DNA of 64,000 nt from an uncultured Ilumatobacter sp. (GTDB lineage Bacteria > Actinomycetota > Acidimicrobiia > Acidimicrobiales > Ilumatobacteraceae): positions 21,366 through 85,365 of the forward strand of contig CALFRK010000002.1 of assembly GCA_937919625.1 (NCBI GenBank), in the 5' to 3' direction. The notes below the pieces were generated by a model. It did not search any database. It had not been told where the DNA came from and saw only the letters and a program-made list of their open reading frames with translations. Of the stretch, positions 1 to 8,623 are shown in pieces (within the stretch, counting starts at the first letter, position 1; every line of letters begins with the position of its first letter). The translations under genes were made by a program, and so were the position numbers.

Positions 1-1
1 G

Positions 2-568
2 ATGACCGTGCTGTTGTACCCAGGGGCTGGCTCGGATTCGTTTCATTCGTCACTGATGGCGATCGAGCAGGCGGTCGCTCCACACCATTGTGTGCGGGCC
101 GACTTTGGGTATCGCAAGCAGGGCCGCAAGGCCCCTGACAGGGCACCCAAGCTGCTCGCCGAGATCCGGGACGAGTTGGCCGACTTACAGCCAGATCAAC
201 CGCTCGTTTTGGGGGGCCGCTCGATGGGTGGACGGATGTGTTCGATGATCGCCGCCGGCGTCGACGAGATCGACCCTCCACACAATCTGAAAGGGCTCGT
301 GCTGATCAGCTACCCGTTGCATCCGCCTGGCAAACCAGATCGCTTGCGGGTTGATCACCTTGCGCTGATCACTGTGCCAACGCTGTTCATATCCGGCGCA
401 CGAGACACGTTTGGCACACCGGATGAGCTGAGGCGCTGGACTGCCACGATGCCAAACAAGGCGAGGGTCATGCACTTGTTCATCGAGGGCCGTGGGCACG
501 ATCTGAAGGGTTCAGATCACACGATCGCCGGCGCCGTGCACGACTTCCTCGAGCGAATTATCCGCTAG
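2..568 (+). CDS. alpha/beta hydrolase, KANL3/Tex30-like
   Basis: The 188-residue product is a small alpha/beta-hydrolase-fold protein. It opens with a strand-turn PGAGSD (oxyanion region). The nucleophile elbow is GRSMGG near residue 73, followed by an Asp region (ISGARDTFG) and a C-terminal GRGHDL that supplies the His. This order Ser-Asp-His and the short length fit the KANL3/Tex30 or dienelactone-hydrolase-like group; the substrate is unknown. The ATG is at base 2 of the window, so an upstream start cannot be excluded, but the N-terminus already looks complete for the family. It overlaps the convergent MFS gene by 11 bp at the 3' end. Confidence 0.8.
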   Translation: MTVLLYPGAGSDSFHSSLMAIEQAVAPHHCVRADFGYRKQGRKAPDRAPKLLAEIRDELADLQPDQPLVLGGRSMGGRMCSMIAAGVDEIDPPHNLKGLVLISYPLHPPGKPDRLRVDHLALITVPTLFISGARDTFGTPDELRRWTATMPNKARVMHLFIEGRGHDLKGSDHTIAGAVHDFLERIIR

Positions 569-2084
569 CAGGCGGAATCGCGCTGTCTTCGGGGTTGAGC
601 TCTTCGAGTTCGCGATGGGCCGTCTCGGGGAATCTGGTCAACACGATCAGTACCACCACGATCTGGCCGATCGCCACGAGCCCGATCACCTGGCCGTACG
701 ACTGACCGCGATTGAGCAACTGGCCGACCAGCAACAAGCCGCCGATCCCTCCCAGCAGCGCCGATGCCGTCAGCAATCCAGCCGCCCTGCCACGGTTGCC
801 GGTCGGGAACAGTTCGGCTCGATAAACCGCCAACGCCGGGTACGCGATCCCGCCGATGAAGCCACCCCCGAACGCCGATAACCACATCGAAACTCCCCCG
901 AACAGATACGAAACGAGCACCAGAGACGTTGCCACAGGGATCGCGATCGCGATCAGTCGACGGCGTCCTCGAAAGTCGGCGATCCGACCACCGAGGATCA
1001 AACCGAGTGCTGCCGGTGTGGCGGTGGTCAGTGTGAACAATGAGATCATTCCGGCGTCGAAACCGCGGACTTCACGCAGGTATCGGTTCTGGAAGGCGCT
1101 GGCAGGGGCGACAAAGAAGTTGGCAAACACGGCAACGGCGCCCAGGATCGCCAGGCGTCTGCGGTCGAGCTGTGGGGCGATTTTGTGTGGTCGTTGGTAA
1201 CGCACGGTCTCGGGAAGGCGGCGTGAGATGTCGACGGCGACCACGAGCCAGATCAGTGTGACGACGTACACCAGCCGCCACCCGTTTTCTCCGAGGTCGG
1301 CGAGCGGTAGTGCCATCACCGCGATACCGGCCCCGAGTCCGCTCGCCATCGCCATCACGCTGACGGCATACGCCCGACTGTTACGGGGCATTTCTTCTGC
1401 GACCATCACGGCGATCAGGATGTCAAGGGCGAGCCCGAGCGGGCGGCCGACCGCCTGGGTTGCGACCAATGTCGGAAAGTTCGGCGCCAGCGCACCCGTC
1501 GCTGTGACGATCGGAGCCGCCCAAGCAACCACGCGGATCACGCGCTTGCGCCCGATCCTGTCGGCCAGGATTACAAACGGGAGAGCGATCACGACGCCCG
1601 CTCGCACGATCGACTGCGCAACGCCATATCCGACGTCGCCGATGCCAAAGTCCTCGGAGGCAAACTGGGAGGTCTGGGTGAACAGCGTGTTCGTGAACGC
1701 CGATGACATCGACGCCGCCGCCAACAGGCCGAGCACGAGTGCGTGGCGCGGACTGATTTGATCCGGGGGCGCCCACCAGGGCGTCTTGTGAGGGTGCCGA
1801 TGAACCGGGTCGAAACCGTGTCGGCCGATCAACATTCGGACCGGGAAGGCAAATAGCCAGCCGAACCACGGGATGTTAAGGCGGTAGGTCGTTCGTTCGG
1901 TGAGTTGCTCGCCGTCGCTGGTGACCGTGCGCTGATACTGCGTGAACGGGCCGTTGAGTTGGCGATACGTACCGTCGCCAGAGCGTTTCTCGCCGACGAG
2001 GTCGTCGCGTGGGCGATCGATGAACTCGCGAACAGATTGGCGGTCCGGCCACACACGCGTGACCGTTCGACCTGCTCCGAGCAC
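558..2084 (-). CDS. MFS transporter with N-terminal cytoplasmic extension
   Basis: Major facilitator superfamily permease of about 508 residues with roughly 12 hydrophobic segments starting near residue 115. The loop after the second segment carries the MFS signature ADRIGRKR. The first ~110 residues are hydrophilic, include a short hydrophobic patch (WFGWLFAFPVRMLIG) and are longer than usual for the family. The ORF is open from a GTG at 2090, but a TAGGCT box lies directly before that codon, so the in-frame GTG at 2084, 6 nt after the box, is the better leaderless start. The substrate cannot be told from sequence. Its 5' end faces repeat element A and murA. Confidence 0.8.
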   Translation of the reverse strand: MLGAGRTVTRVWPDRQSVREFIDRPRDDLVGEKRSGDGTYRQLNGPFTQYQRTVTSDGEQLTERTTYRLNIPWFGWLFAFPVRMLIGRHGFDPVHRHPHKTPWWAPPDQISPRHALVLGLLAAASMSSAFTNTLFTQTSQFASEDFGIGDVGYGVAQSIVRAGVVIALPFVILADRIGRKRVIRVVAWAAPIVTATGALAPNFPTLVATQAVGRPLGLALDILIAVMVAEEMPRNSRAYAVSVMAMASGLGAGIAVMALPLADLGENGWRLVYVVTLIWLVVAVDISRRLPETVRYQRPHKIAPQLDRRRLAILGAVAVFANFFVAPASAFQNRYLREVRGFDAGMISLFTLTTATPAALGLILGGRIADFRGRRRLIAIAIPVATSLVLVSYLFGGVSMWLSAFGGGFIGGIAYPALAVYRAELFPTGNRGRAAGLLTASALLGGIGGLLLVGQLLNRGQSYGQVIGLVAIGQIVVVLIVLTRFPETAHRELEELNPEDSAIPPASG

Positions 2085-2098
2085 TCGCACAGCCTACG

Positions 2099-2203
2099 AG
2101 TTGGGAGCGGCCCCTGAACCAACGCCAACGCGTGAACAAGTTGCGTACTATCTCCGCAGATTGTTTACTCGTTCGCCGTCGGCTTAAGGCACATCTCCCA
2201 ACT
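2099..2203 (-). repeat. Dispersed 105-bp inverted-terminal repeat, copy A
   Basis: A 105-bp intergenic element between the MFS gene and murA, bounded by AGTTGGGAG and CTCCCAACT. Read on the minus strand it begins AGTTGGGAGATGTGCC and contains AGCCGACGGCGAAC. Both match copy B at 14808-14912, which has exactly the same length. No ORF. See also copies C and D. Confidence 0.75.
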
Positions 2204-2227
2204 GGTGCGGGTGGGCATACTGGGGGA

Positions 2228-3511
2228 GTGACATCGGACCTGCCTGACGAGTGTTGTATCACCGTGCGCCACGTCGGACCGCTTCGGGGTGAAGTGGTGG
2301 TGCCCGGAGCCAAAAACTCGGTTCTCAAGCTGATGGCGGCCAGCCTGCTGACCGATGGCGTGTTCGAGATCACCAACGTTCCGGTGATCGTCGACGTGCC
2401 GATCATGGCCGATCTGCTGATCGCGATCGGCCTCGATGTGCGGCTCGACGAGCCTGGCATCATCACGATCATCAACACGGGCAACCTCACACCCGTCGCC
2501 CCGTTCGAGCTGGTCGAGCGGATTCGGGCCTCGATCAATGTGCTCGGCCCCCTGTTGACACGGTGCGGACATGTGCGACTTTCGATGCCGGGCGGTGACG
2601 ACTTCGGAACCCGACCGATCGACATGCACATCGCAGGACTCGAGGCGATGGGGGCAACGTTTCGGGTTGGCGACGGGTACGTCGAGGCGACCGCCGAGCG
2701 GTTGCACGGCGCCGAGATCACGTTCGACTTCCCCAGTGTGGGGGCCACGGAAAACTTGCTCACCGCTGCGGTGTTCGCCAAGGGGGTGACCACGATTCAC
2801 AACGCTGCCCGCGAACCGGAGATCATCGATCTGTGCGAGTTCTTGATCTCTATGGGCGCCCAGATCGATGGGGCCGGTACCTCGACCCTGGTCATCGTTG
2901 GCGTCGAACGCGATGCTCTCCACGCCTGCGAACACGAAACGGTCCCGGATCGGATCCAGGCCGCCACCTACATCGCTGCCTGCGCGGTATCAGGCGGCGA
3001 ACTCGACCTGCTCAACGCCAAGCCCGCTCACATGGCGATGGCACTCAGTCGATTCACCGACATGGGGATCGAATTCGCCGCTCTTCCGTACGGTTTGCGG
3101 GTAACTGCGCCCGAGCGGTTGCGGGCAGCCGACATCGCCACGCTTCCATATCCCGGCATCGCCACCGACTACAAACCCATCATCATCGCCATGCTGGCCG
3201 TGGCCGATGGTGTCGCGATCGTCACCGAAAACTTGTATCCGGGCAGGTTTAGGTACGTCGAGGAGTTGGTACGGCTCGGAGCAGACATCAGAATCGATGG
3301 CCATCATGCGATCGTGCGGGGGGTACCCCGTCTGGCAGGAACGCACGTCGTTTCGCACGACATTCGTGCGGGTGCGGCGATGGTGGTCGCGGGGCTAGCT
3401 GCCGAGGGCATGACCACGATCACTGGCGTGCACCACATCGACCGCGGCTACGAGAATCTGGTGGGTCGACTCAAATCAGTCGGCGCCGAGATAACCAGAT
3501 ACGACGTCTGA
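2228..3511 (+). CDS. murA: UDP-N-acetylglucosamine 1-carboxyvinyltransferase (Cys-to-Asp form)
   Basis: MurA catalyses the first committed step of peptidoglycan synthesis, transferring enolpyruvate from PEP to UDP-GlcNAc in the cytoplasm. The 427-residue product has the PGAKNSVLK motif with the conserved Lys near residue 29 and the EPSP-synthase-like repeats throughout. The active-site loop reads PGGDDFGTRPIDMH, where the family usually has PGGCxxGxRPxDxH. The catalytic Cys is therefore Asp (residue ~124, codon 2597-2599), the change known to give natural fosfomycin resistance in mycobacteria. The GTG at 2228 is chosen because the protein begins just before the conserved ITVRHVGPL, and because a CATACT box at 2216-2221 places transcription at or next to this codon (leaderless). 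Confidence 0.95.
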   Translation: MTSDLPDECCITVRHVGPLRGEVVVPGAKNSVLKLMAASLLTDGVFEITNVPVIVDVPIMADLLIAIGLDVRLDEPGIITIINTGNLTPVAPFELVERIRASINVLGPLLTRCGHVRLSMPGGDDFGTRPIDMHIAGLEAMGATFRVGDGYVEATAERLHGAEITFDFPSVGATENLLTAAVFAKGVTTIHNAAREPEIIDLCEFLISMGAQIDGAGTSTLVIVGVERDALHACEHETVPDRIQAATYIAACAVSGGELDLLNAKPAHMAMALSRFTDMGIEFAALPYGLRVTAPERLRAADIATLPYPGIATDYKPIIIAMLAVADGVAIVTENLYPGRFRYVEELVRLGADIRIDGHHAIVRGVPRLAGTHVVSHDIRAGAAMVVAGLAAEGMTTITGVHHIDRGYENLVGRLKSVGAEITRYDV

Positions 3512-3531
3512 TTCGATCCAGGCCAAATGAT

Positions 3532-3711
3532 TCATCCCGGGTTGCGGGGGGCCTTTGAGTCGCCCTGGTCGGCGGCGACTTGGGCGTCGACCCGGCGCTT
3601 GGCGACAGCCAGGAGGGCGATGATCAGCAAGATTGGGGCGCCGACCAGGGCGACCTCGTCCCACCCGCCCTGGTGTGCCAGCAGAGCCGCGGATGGGATG
3701 ATCGACGTCAT
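3532..3711 (-). CDS. Small single-span membrane protein
   Basis: A 59-residue product with one clear membrane segment (ALVGAPILLIIALLAVAK, about residues 20-37) followed by a basic and then charged tail. The ATG at 3711 gives the compact form; a longer start at 3735 adds eight residues. No family recognised. It lies convergent to murA and divergent from the NifU-like gene, in a gap otherwise without genes. The hydrophobic pattern supports a real gene, but the evidence is modest. Confidence 0.5.
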   Translation of the reverse strand: MTSIIPSAALLAHQGGWDEVALVGAPILLIIALLAVAKRRVDAQVAADQGDSKAPRNPG

Positions 3712-3752
3712 GGCTCGGCATCGTACGGGATTCACTGATTGAATGGGCCGTC

Positions 3753-4010
3753 ATGCGTGCCCAAGTCGAAGCCTGCATCGAAGTCATCCGCCCCGCCTTG
3801 CAAGCGGACAATGGCGATATCGAACTCGTCGATGTCGACGAGCTAACGGGCATCGTGTCGGTGCGACTGGTCGGGGCCTGCGGAACCTGCCCGGTGTCGA
3901 CCCAAACCCTGAAGGGCGGCATCGAGCGGATCATGCGTGACCGGGTCGATGGTGTGACAGAGGTGGTCAACGTCGCCGAGGCCGAAGCGGCGATCGACGG
4001 CCCGGTCTGA
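3753..4010 (+). CDS. NifU C-terminal-domain protein (Fe-S scaffold/carrier)
   Basis: An 85-residue protein consisting only of the NifU-like C-terminal domain. It has the expected pattern of an N-terminal helix (VEACIEVIRPALQADNGDIE), then GACGTCPVSTQTLKGGIE with the CxxC cysteine pair that binds an Fe-S cluster, and a C-terminal strand/helix (VVNVAEAEA). Family members deliver or assemble Fe-S clusters in the cytoplasm. It is 14 bp upstream of the MeaB gene in the same direction, so the two may be co-transcribed. Confidence 0.88.
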   Translation: MRAQVEACIEVIRPALQADNGDIELVDVDELTGIVSVRLVGACGTCPVSTQTLKGGIERIMRDRVDGVTEVVNVAEAEAAIDGPV

Positions 4011-4024
4011 CATTCTCTCAGGCA

Positions 4025-4984
4025 ATGGCGCGTACGTCCGACCCGAACAAGTTGTTCACCGCCGCGATCGCCGGTGATCGCGGTTCGACCGCTCGCCTTC
4101 TTTCATTGATCGAACGCGGTGGAGAGCCGGGTCGTCAGGTGGGACGATTGGCATACCCCAACAGCGGCCAGGCCTACACGGTCGGGTTGACCGGTGCTCC
4201 GGGTGCCGGCAAGAGCACTCTCACCAGCGCAACGATCGCGCACCTGCGTTCACTCGAACTCGAGGTTGCAGTTCTGGCGATCGACCCTTCTTCGCCCTTC
4301 ACCGGTGGTGCAATTCTCGGCGATCGTGTGCGAATGCAGGACCATGCCACCGACCCTGGCGTGTTCATTCGCTCGATGGCCACCCGTGGACATCTCGGTG
4401 GACTGTCGTTGGCGACGCCCGAGGCCGTGCGCCTGCTCGACGCAATCGGGCGGCATTGGATTCTTGTCGAGACGGTGGGCGTCGGTCAGGTCGAGGTCGA
4501 GATCGCCGGCAAGGCCGACACCACGGTCGTCGTGGTCAACCCCGGTTGGGGCGACAGCATTCAGGCCAACAAGGCCGGCCTGATGGAGATCGCCGACGTG
4601 TTCGTCATCAACAAGGCCGACCGCAAGGGCGTCGAGGAGACAAGGCGCGACCTCGAGCAAATGCTCGAGCTGTCCGACCTGCCCCACGATTCTTGGCGGC
4701 CGCCGATCATGCCCACGATCGGCACAACCGGAGAGGGCGTCACCGCTTTGTGGGACGCCGTTCTCGCCCACCGTGAGTACGCCGAGTCCAGCGGCCAACT
4801 CGCCAAGCGACGGGCATTTCGGTCCCGCCAGGAACTGCGCGAGATCGTCGCCAACCGCCTGGGCGAACGGGCACGACAGATTTGCACGGGCGAGCAATGG
4901 GACCAGCTGACCGAAGCGGTTGTCGGCCACCAGATCGATCCATGGACTGCGGCCGACGAAATGCTCGGCGGCATCGTCGCTTGA
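4025..4984 (+). CDS. meaB: MeaB/ArgK-type GTPase, methylmalonyl-CoA mutase chaperone
   Basis: G3E-family P-loop GTPase of 319 residues. Walker A is GAPGAGKST (about residues 58-66). The Switch/Walker-B region contains DPSSPFTGGAILGDRVRM and ETVGVGQVEVEIA, and the guanine-specificity motif is NKAD. These are the standard MeaB/ArgK signatures. MeaB protects and reloads the B12 cofactor of methylmalonyl-CoA mutase; no mutase gene is in this window. The next gene downstream is an enoyl-CoA hydratase in the same direction, which fits acyl-CoA metabolism. Confidence 0.93.
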   Translation: MARTSDPNKLFTAAIAGDRGSTARLLSLIERGGEPGRQVGRLAYPNSGQAYTVGLTGAPGAGKSTLTSATIAHLRSLELEVAVLAIDPSSPFTGGAILGDRVRMQDHATDPGVFIRSMATRGHLGGLSLATPEAVRLLDAIGRHWILVETVGVGQVEVEIAGKADTTVVVVNPGWGDSIQANKAGLMEIADVFVINKADRKGVEETRRDLEQMLELSDLPHDSWRPPIMPTIGTTGEGVTALWDAVLAHREYAESSGQLAKRRAFRSRQELREIVANRLGERARQICTGEQWDQLTEAVVGHQIDPWTAADEMLGGIVA

Positions 4985-5021
4985 TCCGCCCAGCTCGGTG
5001 CCCAGCGGGCATGATGGGCAC

Positions 5022-5798
5022 ATGACTGAACCGGTGGTGTTGCTGGAACGACGTGCCGATGGGGTTGCCGTCATCACGTTGAACAACGGAAAGGTAAACG
5101 CTCTGTCGAGCGCAGTGGTGGCTGCCGTACACGAGATAGCCGACGATCTCACGGCCAATCTGCCCGGTGCGGTAGTGGTCACTGGAGGAGACCGAATCTT
5201 TGCCGCCGGCGCCGACATCTCCGAGTTCGGTGGGCCAGAGGAGGCGGCCGCGATCACCGCTCGGATTCACGCCGCGCTCGATGCGCTGGCGGCAATCCCG
5301 CGGTTCGTTATCGCCGCCGTGTCTGGGTACGCCCTCGGCGGCGGTTGCGAGCTGTCGTTGGCGTGCGACTATCGAATCGCAAGCGAACGTGCGGTGTTCG
5401 GGCAGCCGGAAATTCTGCTCGGCACGATTCCCGGTGGTGGCGGCACTCAGCGGCTGTCACGTCAGGTCGGCCCCAGCCGTGCCAAGGAGCTATCGATCAC
5501 AGGCCGGCTGGTAATGGCCGACGAGGCGTTTCGGATCGGGCTCGCCGACGAGATCGTGCCCAGCGCCGAGCTACACGACCGGGCGTTGGGATTGGCGGCC
5601 GAGTGTGCACGCGGCGCTGTGTTGTCGCAGGCGTTAGCCAAACAGGCAATCGACCGGGGTCTGTCTACATCGCTCGCAGAAGGGCTCCAGATCGAGCAGG
5701 AGTTGTTCGTCGAGTCGTTCCGCACCGATGACAGCCAGATCGGTGTGAAGAGCTTTCTCGAGCATGGCCCCGGCAAGGCCGAGTTCACTGGAACCTAA
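5022..5798 (+). CDS. Enoyl-CoA hydratase/isomerase family protein
   Basis: A 258-residue crotonase-superfamily protein. The first oxyanion-hole segment is FAAGADISEF and the second is ALGGGCELSLACDYRIA, both typical. A later FGQPEILLGTIPGGGGTQRL carries the Glu region used in hydration. The ATG at 5022 starts the protein just before the first conserved strand (VVLLERR). Members hydrate 2-enoyl-CoA in beta-oxidation or related catabolism; the exact chain specificity is not visible. The 37-bp gap from meaB suggests one operon. Confidence 0.9.
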   Translation: MTEPVVLLERRADGVAVITLNNGKVNALSSAVVAAVHEIADDLTANLPGAVVVTGGDRIFAAGADISEFGGPEEAAAITARIHAALDALAAIPRFVIAAVSGYALGGGCELSLACDYRIASERAVFGQPEILLGTIPGGGGTQRLSRQVGPSRAKELSITGRLVMADEAFRIGLADEIVPSAELHDRALGLAAECARGAVLSQALAKQAIDRGLSTSLAEGLQIEQELFVESFRTDDSQIGVKSFLEHGPGKAEFTGT

Positions 5799-5913
5799 GC
5801 CGCACTCGGCGGCGTCGGTCGGTTAGAACCCTCTATCGGCACGCGGTGGGCCGGACTTGAGAAGAAAGTTGGAGAAATGTTTTGATCGGCTTTTCGCCGT
5901 CCAAAAAGGTCCG

Positions 5914-7083
5914 TCAGCGTTCGTGCAGCAGCTCGTCGTAGACGGTCGCCGTTCGCCCCGCAATCGCATCCCACGAGTAGCTCGCCCCGAGAAGCTCGTG
6001 ACCGCGTCGAACGAGATCGTCGGCGACTCCAGGTGTGGTGAGAACGGTTTCGATGCAGTCGGCCAAGTGGTCGCTGTTGCCGGGTTCGAACGTCAGCGCC
6101 GCACCTGTGCCCCCCACCAACTCGGCCAATCCGCCGGTGTCGGCAACGATCAAGGGGGCCCCTCCGGCAAGTGCCTCGAGTGCGACGACGCCGAACGGTT
6201 CGTACAACGACGGGATCACGACACAACCGGCGCGATGAATTGCCGCCCGCAACTGATTGTCGGAAAGGAACCCGGGCAGCTCGATCAAATCACCGACACC
6301 GGCGATGTCGATCTGCGACTGCAGCTCGGGCAGGTAGCTGCCGCGCCCGGCGATCACGCATTCGACACCGACCACGCGAAGGCGCAGGGTTCCGACCGCC
6401 CGCGCCAGAATCTGGAATCCCTTTTCGTACTGAACTCGGCCCCATGCCAGTACCAGCCCGCTGCGCCCGCGATTGGGGTTCTCATCGGGCCCGACGGTTT
6501 CCCACCAGGCCGGGTCGATGCCGCTCGGTATTCGCTTGACGTGGTCGGGGTCCACCTCGAAACCGTCGAGAATGTCCCGAGCGAGCACCTTGGTCGGGGC
6601 GATCACACGGCGTGAGCGATGGGCCTGCCACCATTCGACGCTGTTGATGTCGGTCGGTGTGCCCGGCGCGAGATGCCCGCCGTGGCGGCCGCGCTCGGTG
6701 CCGTGAAAGGTTGTCACTATCGGGATTTGATGTAGCGCGGCAATGACGTCAGCGGCCCACGCGACACCCCAGTCGTGGGCGTGCACGATGTCGGGCCGCC
6801 AGTCGCCGAGCACACTCGAGATCGCCACGAAGGCATGGTTGCCCGATGCGATCGCTGCGATCGGATCGTCGGGCAACCAGGGCAGTTCGACATTGACGCG
6901 CAGAACGCGCACACCAGCCACCACGGAGTCACTGTCGGTGCCATGGACTCTGCGGGTTATCAACACGATCTCGTGCCCGGCACGCTGGAGGGCGTGTGCC
7001 AGTCCGTCGACATAGGCCGCCATGCCGCCCGCTGCGCTCGGCGGATATTCCCAGGACAGCATCAGCACACGCACGGGCCGCAC
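5914..7083 (-). CDS. GT4-family glycosyltransferase (glucan-synthase-like)
   Basis: Retaining GT-B glycosyltransferase of 389 residues. The N-terminus RVLMLSWEYPPSAAGG is the usual GT4 nucleotide-sugar acceptor-side loop, with HAHDWG near residue 110. The C-terminal half has GLVLAWGRVQYEKG, and the EX7E motif is EPFGVVALE. The opening resembles actinobacterial Rv3032-type alpha-glucan synthases, so a role in glucan or glycolipid synthesis is possible, but donor and acceptor are not proven. It is transcribed away from azlC on the opposite strand. The 115-bp gap beyond its 3' end has no gene. Confidence 0.85.
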   Translation of the reverse strand: MRPVRVLMLSWEYPPSAAGGMAAYVDGLAHALQRAGHEIVLITRRVHGTDSDSVVAGVRVLRVNVELPWLPDDPIAAIASGNHAFVAISSVLGDWRPDIVHAHDWGVAWAADVIAALHQIPIVTTFHGTERGRHGGHLAPGTPTDINSVEWWQAHRSRRVIAPTKVLARDILDGFEVDPDHVKRIPSGIDPAWWETVGPDENPNRGRSGLVLAWGRVQYEKGFQILARAVGTLRLRVVGVECVIAGRGSYLPELQSQIDIAGVGDLIELPGFLSDNQLRAAIHRAGCVVIPSLYEPFGVVALEALAGGAPLIVADTGGLAELVGGTGAALTFEPGNSDHLADCIETVLTTPGVADDLVRRGHELLGASYSWDAIAGRTATVYDELLHER

Positions 7084-7149
7084 GATAGGGGATCATGTCG
7101 GTCGTTGCCCGATTCGCGAGATCGGCGCGAGGTGTCTAGCCTCGGCGGG

Positions 7150-7821
7150 ATGCCTTCGGCGCTCGATCTCACACCCGAGCTGCGTCGTGTCGTGTCGGCC
7201 AGCGTGACGCTCGGGGCGGTCGTGGGGGTGTTCGGGATCGTGTTCGGGGTCGGCGCAGTATCGGCTGGGGGATCGGTATTGCAGGCGTGTGTGATGTCGT
7301 TGCTGGTGTTCACCGGCGCCTCCCAGTTCACCGCCGTCAGCGTGATCGATGGCGGCGGAACCACGGGTGCCGCGATCAGCAGCGCCATGTTGTTGGCGGC
7401 CCGCAATGGTGTATACGGGTTGACGATGGCCCGCCATCTCGATGGGTCGCTGGCCCGTCGACTGATCGCCGCTCAACTCACGATCGACGAGTCGACGGCG
7501 ATGGCGACCGCCCAGACCGACCGCCGTGAACGGGCGACGGCGTTCTGGATCACCGGGCTTTCGGTATACGTATTCTGGAACTTGGGCACGCTGATCGGGG
7601 CGATCGCCGGGTCCAGCATCGATCCAGAGACATTTGGCCTCGATGCGGCCTTTCCGGCCGGCTTTGTGGCGATGGTCGCCCCCCATTTCTCAACTCGAAA
7701 TGGGCGGTTGGCAGGGGTGCTCGGCGGCGTGATCTGCCTCGTCACCATTCCGTTCGTACCGATCGGGATGTCGATCCTGTGCGCTGGTGTTGCGGTGCTG
7801 GTCGGGGTGCGACGTCCATGA
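7150..7821 (+). CDS. azlC: AzlC-family branched-chain amino acid exporter, large subunit
   Basis: A 223-residue integral membrane protein with the AzlC signatures FTGASQFTAVSVI and a second region AARNGVYGLTMARHL, and about five to six hydrophobic spans. AzlC pairs with the small AzlD protein to export branched-chain amino acids or analogues. The ATG at 7150 follows TAGCCT (7137-7142) by 7 nt, a leaderless arrangement. The stop codon overlaps the azlD start by 4 nt, so the two are translationally coupled. Confidence 0.9.
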   Translation: MPSALDLTPELRRVVSASVTLGAVVGVFGIVFGVGAVSAGGSVLQACVMSLLVFTGASQFTAVSVIDGGGTTGAAISSAMLLAARNGVYGLTMARHLDGSLARRLIAAQLTIDESTAMATAQTDRRERATAFWITGLSVYVFWNLGTLIGAIAGSSIDPETFGLDAAFPAGFVAMVAPHFSTRNGRLAGVLGGVICLVTIPFVPIGMSILCAGVAVLVGVRRP

Positions 7822-8129
7822 ACGAGATCAGCTGGACGCTCGTACTGGTGCTCGCTGCAGGTGCTTACACCTGCAAGGTGCTCGGTCTCGTGTTGATCGG
7901 GGCGCGGACGCTGCCGAAGGTGGTCGATCGTTGCCTGATCCTGATCCCTGCCGCCTTGATCACGGCTTTGATCGTGAAAGACACGTTCTCGGTCGGTCAG
8001 GATCTCGTGCTCGATGCCCGCGCCCTCGGTGTGGGTGCGGCGACGTTTGCGGCATGGCGCCGAGCACCGCTGGTGCTGGTGATCGTGATCGGTGCTGCCG
8101 TCACCGCCGCGGTGCGGGCCATCAGCTGA
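7818..8129 (+). CDS. azlD: AzlD-family branched-chain amino acid transport protein
   Basis: A 103-residue small membrane protein with three to four spans, the usual size for AzlD. It begins MNEISWTLVLVLAAGAYTCKVLG and carries the family's Pro-rich segment (LILIPAALITALIV). Its ATG overlaps the azlC TGA. It ends 10 bp before a palindromic repeat that forms the 3' end of the convergent SRPBCC gene. Confidence 0.88.
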   Translation: MNEISWTLVLVLAAGAYTCKVLGLVLIGARTLPKVVDRCLILIPAALITALIVKDTFSVGQDLVLDARALGVGAATFAAWRRAPLVLVIVIGAAVTAAVRAIS

Positions 8130-8139
8130 GGCGGTTGGC

Positions 8140-8174
8140 GTTACCGTTGGTGCCTAGCTGGCACCTGGAGTAAC
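8140..8174. repeat. GGTGCC/GGCACC palindromic repeat R1
   Basis: A 35-bp imperfect palindrome with outer arms GTTACC and GAGTAAC and inner arms GGTGCC and GGCACC. It is the same family as 27960-27990 and 35529-35584. The TTA at 8141-8143 is the stop codon of the SRPBCC gene, so the repeat encodes that protein's last residues. In RNA it would fold into a hairpin between two convergent genes. Confidence 0.8.
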
Positions 8175-8611
8175 TCGATCTGGTTCTTGAGGTGTCGCAG
8201 ATTACGTCTCCAGATTGGCTTGATCACCAGTGGGTCACCGATTGTTTCGCCCAGCCGTCCGGCGAGGTACCAGGGGAAGCGCAGCTCTTCGTCCCAGGTA
8301 AATCGGGTGCGGCGCCCGCGGTCGATCGCTTCGAGTTCGAAGGCCCCGACGCCGGTGACGATGCCGCTATGGCGAACCCCCATGCGGTTGGGCGGTGCCC
8401 AGTCGGTGATCTCCATCTGATCCGCCAGTGTGATCGGTCCGACCTTGGTGTCACAGACAAAACGTGTGCCGACGCCTCGGGTTTGATCGTTGTCGAATCG
8501 GATCGCCCGGGCGTCGGTCATCCAATCGACATGTCGCTCGATCGGCTCGATTACGGTCCAGACCGCCGTGGGTGGGGCGTCGATCTCGACGGAGACAGAG
8601 ATGCGCCCCAC
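8141..8611 (-). CDS. SRPBCC/START-like ligand-binding protein
   Basis: A 156-residue protein of the SRPBCC (polyketide cyclase/START-like) superfamily. It begins with the typical first strand ISVSVEIDAPPTAVWTVI, then the HVDWM and FELEAIDRGRRTRFTWDEELRFP segments. Such proteins bind hydrophobic ligands; no enzymatic activity can be assigned. The start is a GTG. The last about ten residues and the stop codon come from palindromic repeat R1, so the native C-terminus was probably altered by repeat insertion. It lies 12 bp downstream of galT on the same strand. Confidence 0.8.
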   Translation of the reverse strand: MGRISVSVEIDAPPTAVWTVIEPIERHVDWMTDARAIRFDNDQTRGVGTRFVCDTKVGPITLADQMEITDWAPPNRMGVRHSGIVTGVGAFELEAIDRGRRTRFTWDEELRFPWYLAGRLGETIGDPLVIKPIWRRNLRHLKNQIELLQVPARHQR

Positions 8612-8623
8612 CGAAGCGGCGCC

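Noticed and set aside
2132..2227. Longer start for MurA at 2132
   Set aside because: The extra 32 residues are partly encoded by repeat copy A and precede the family N-terminus; the CATACT box supports the GTG at 2228.
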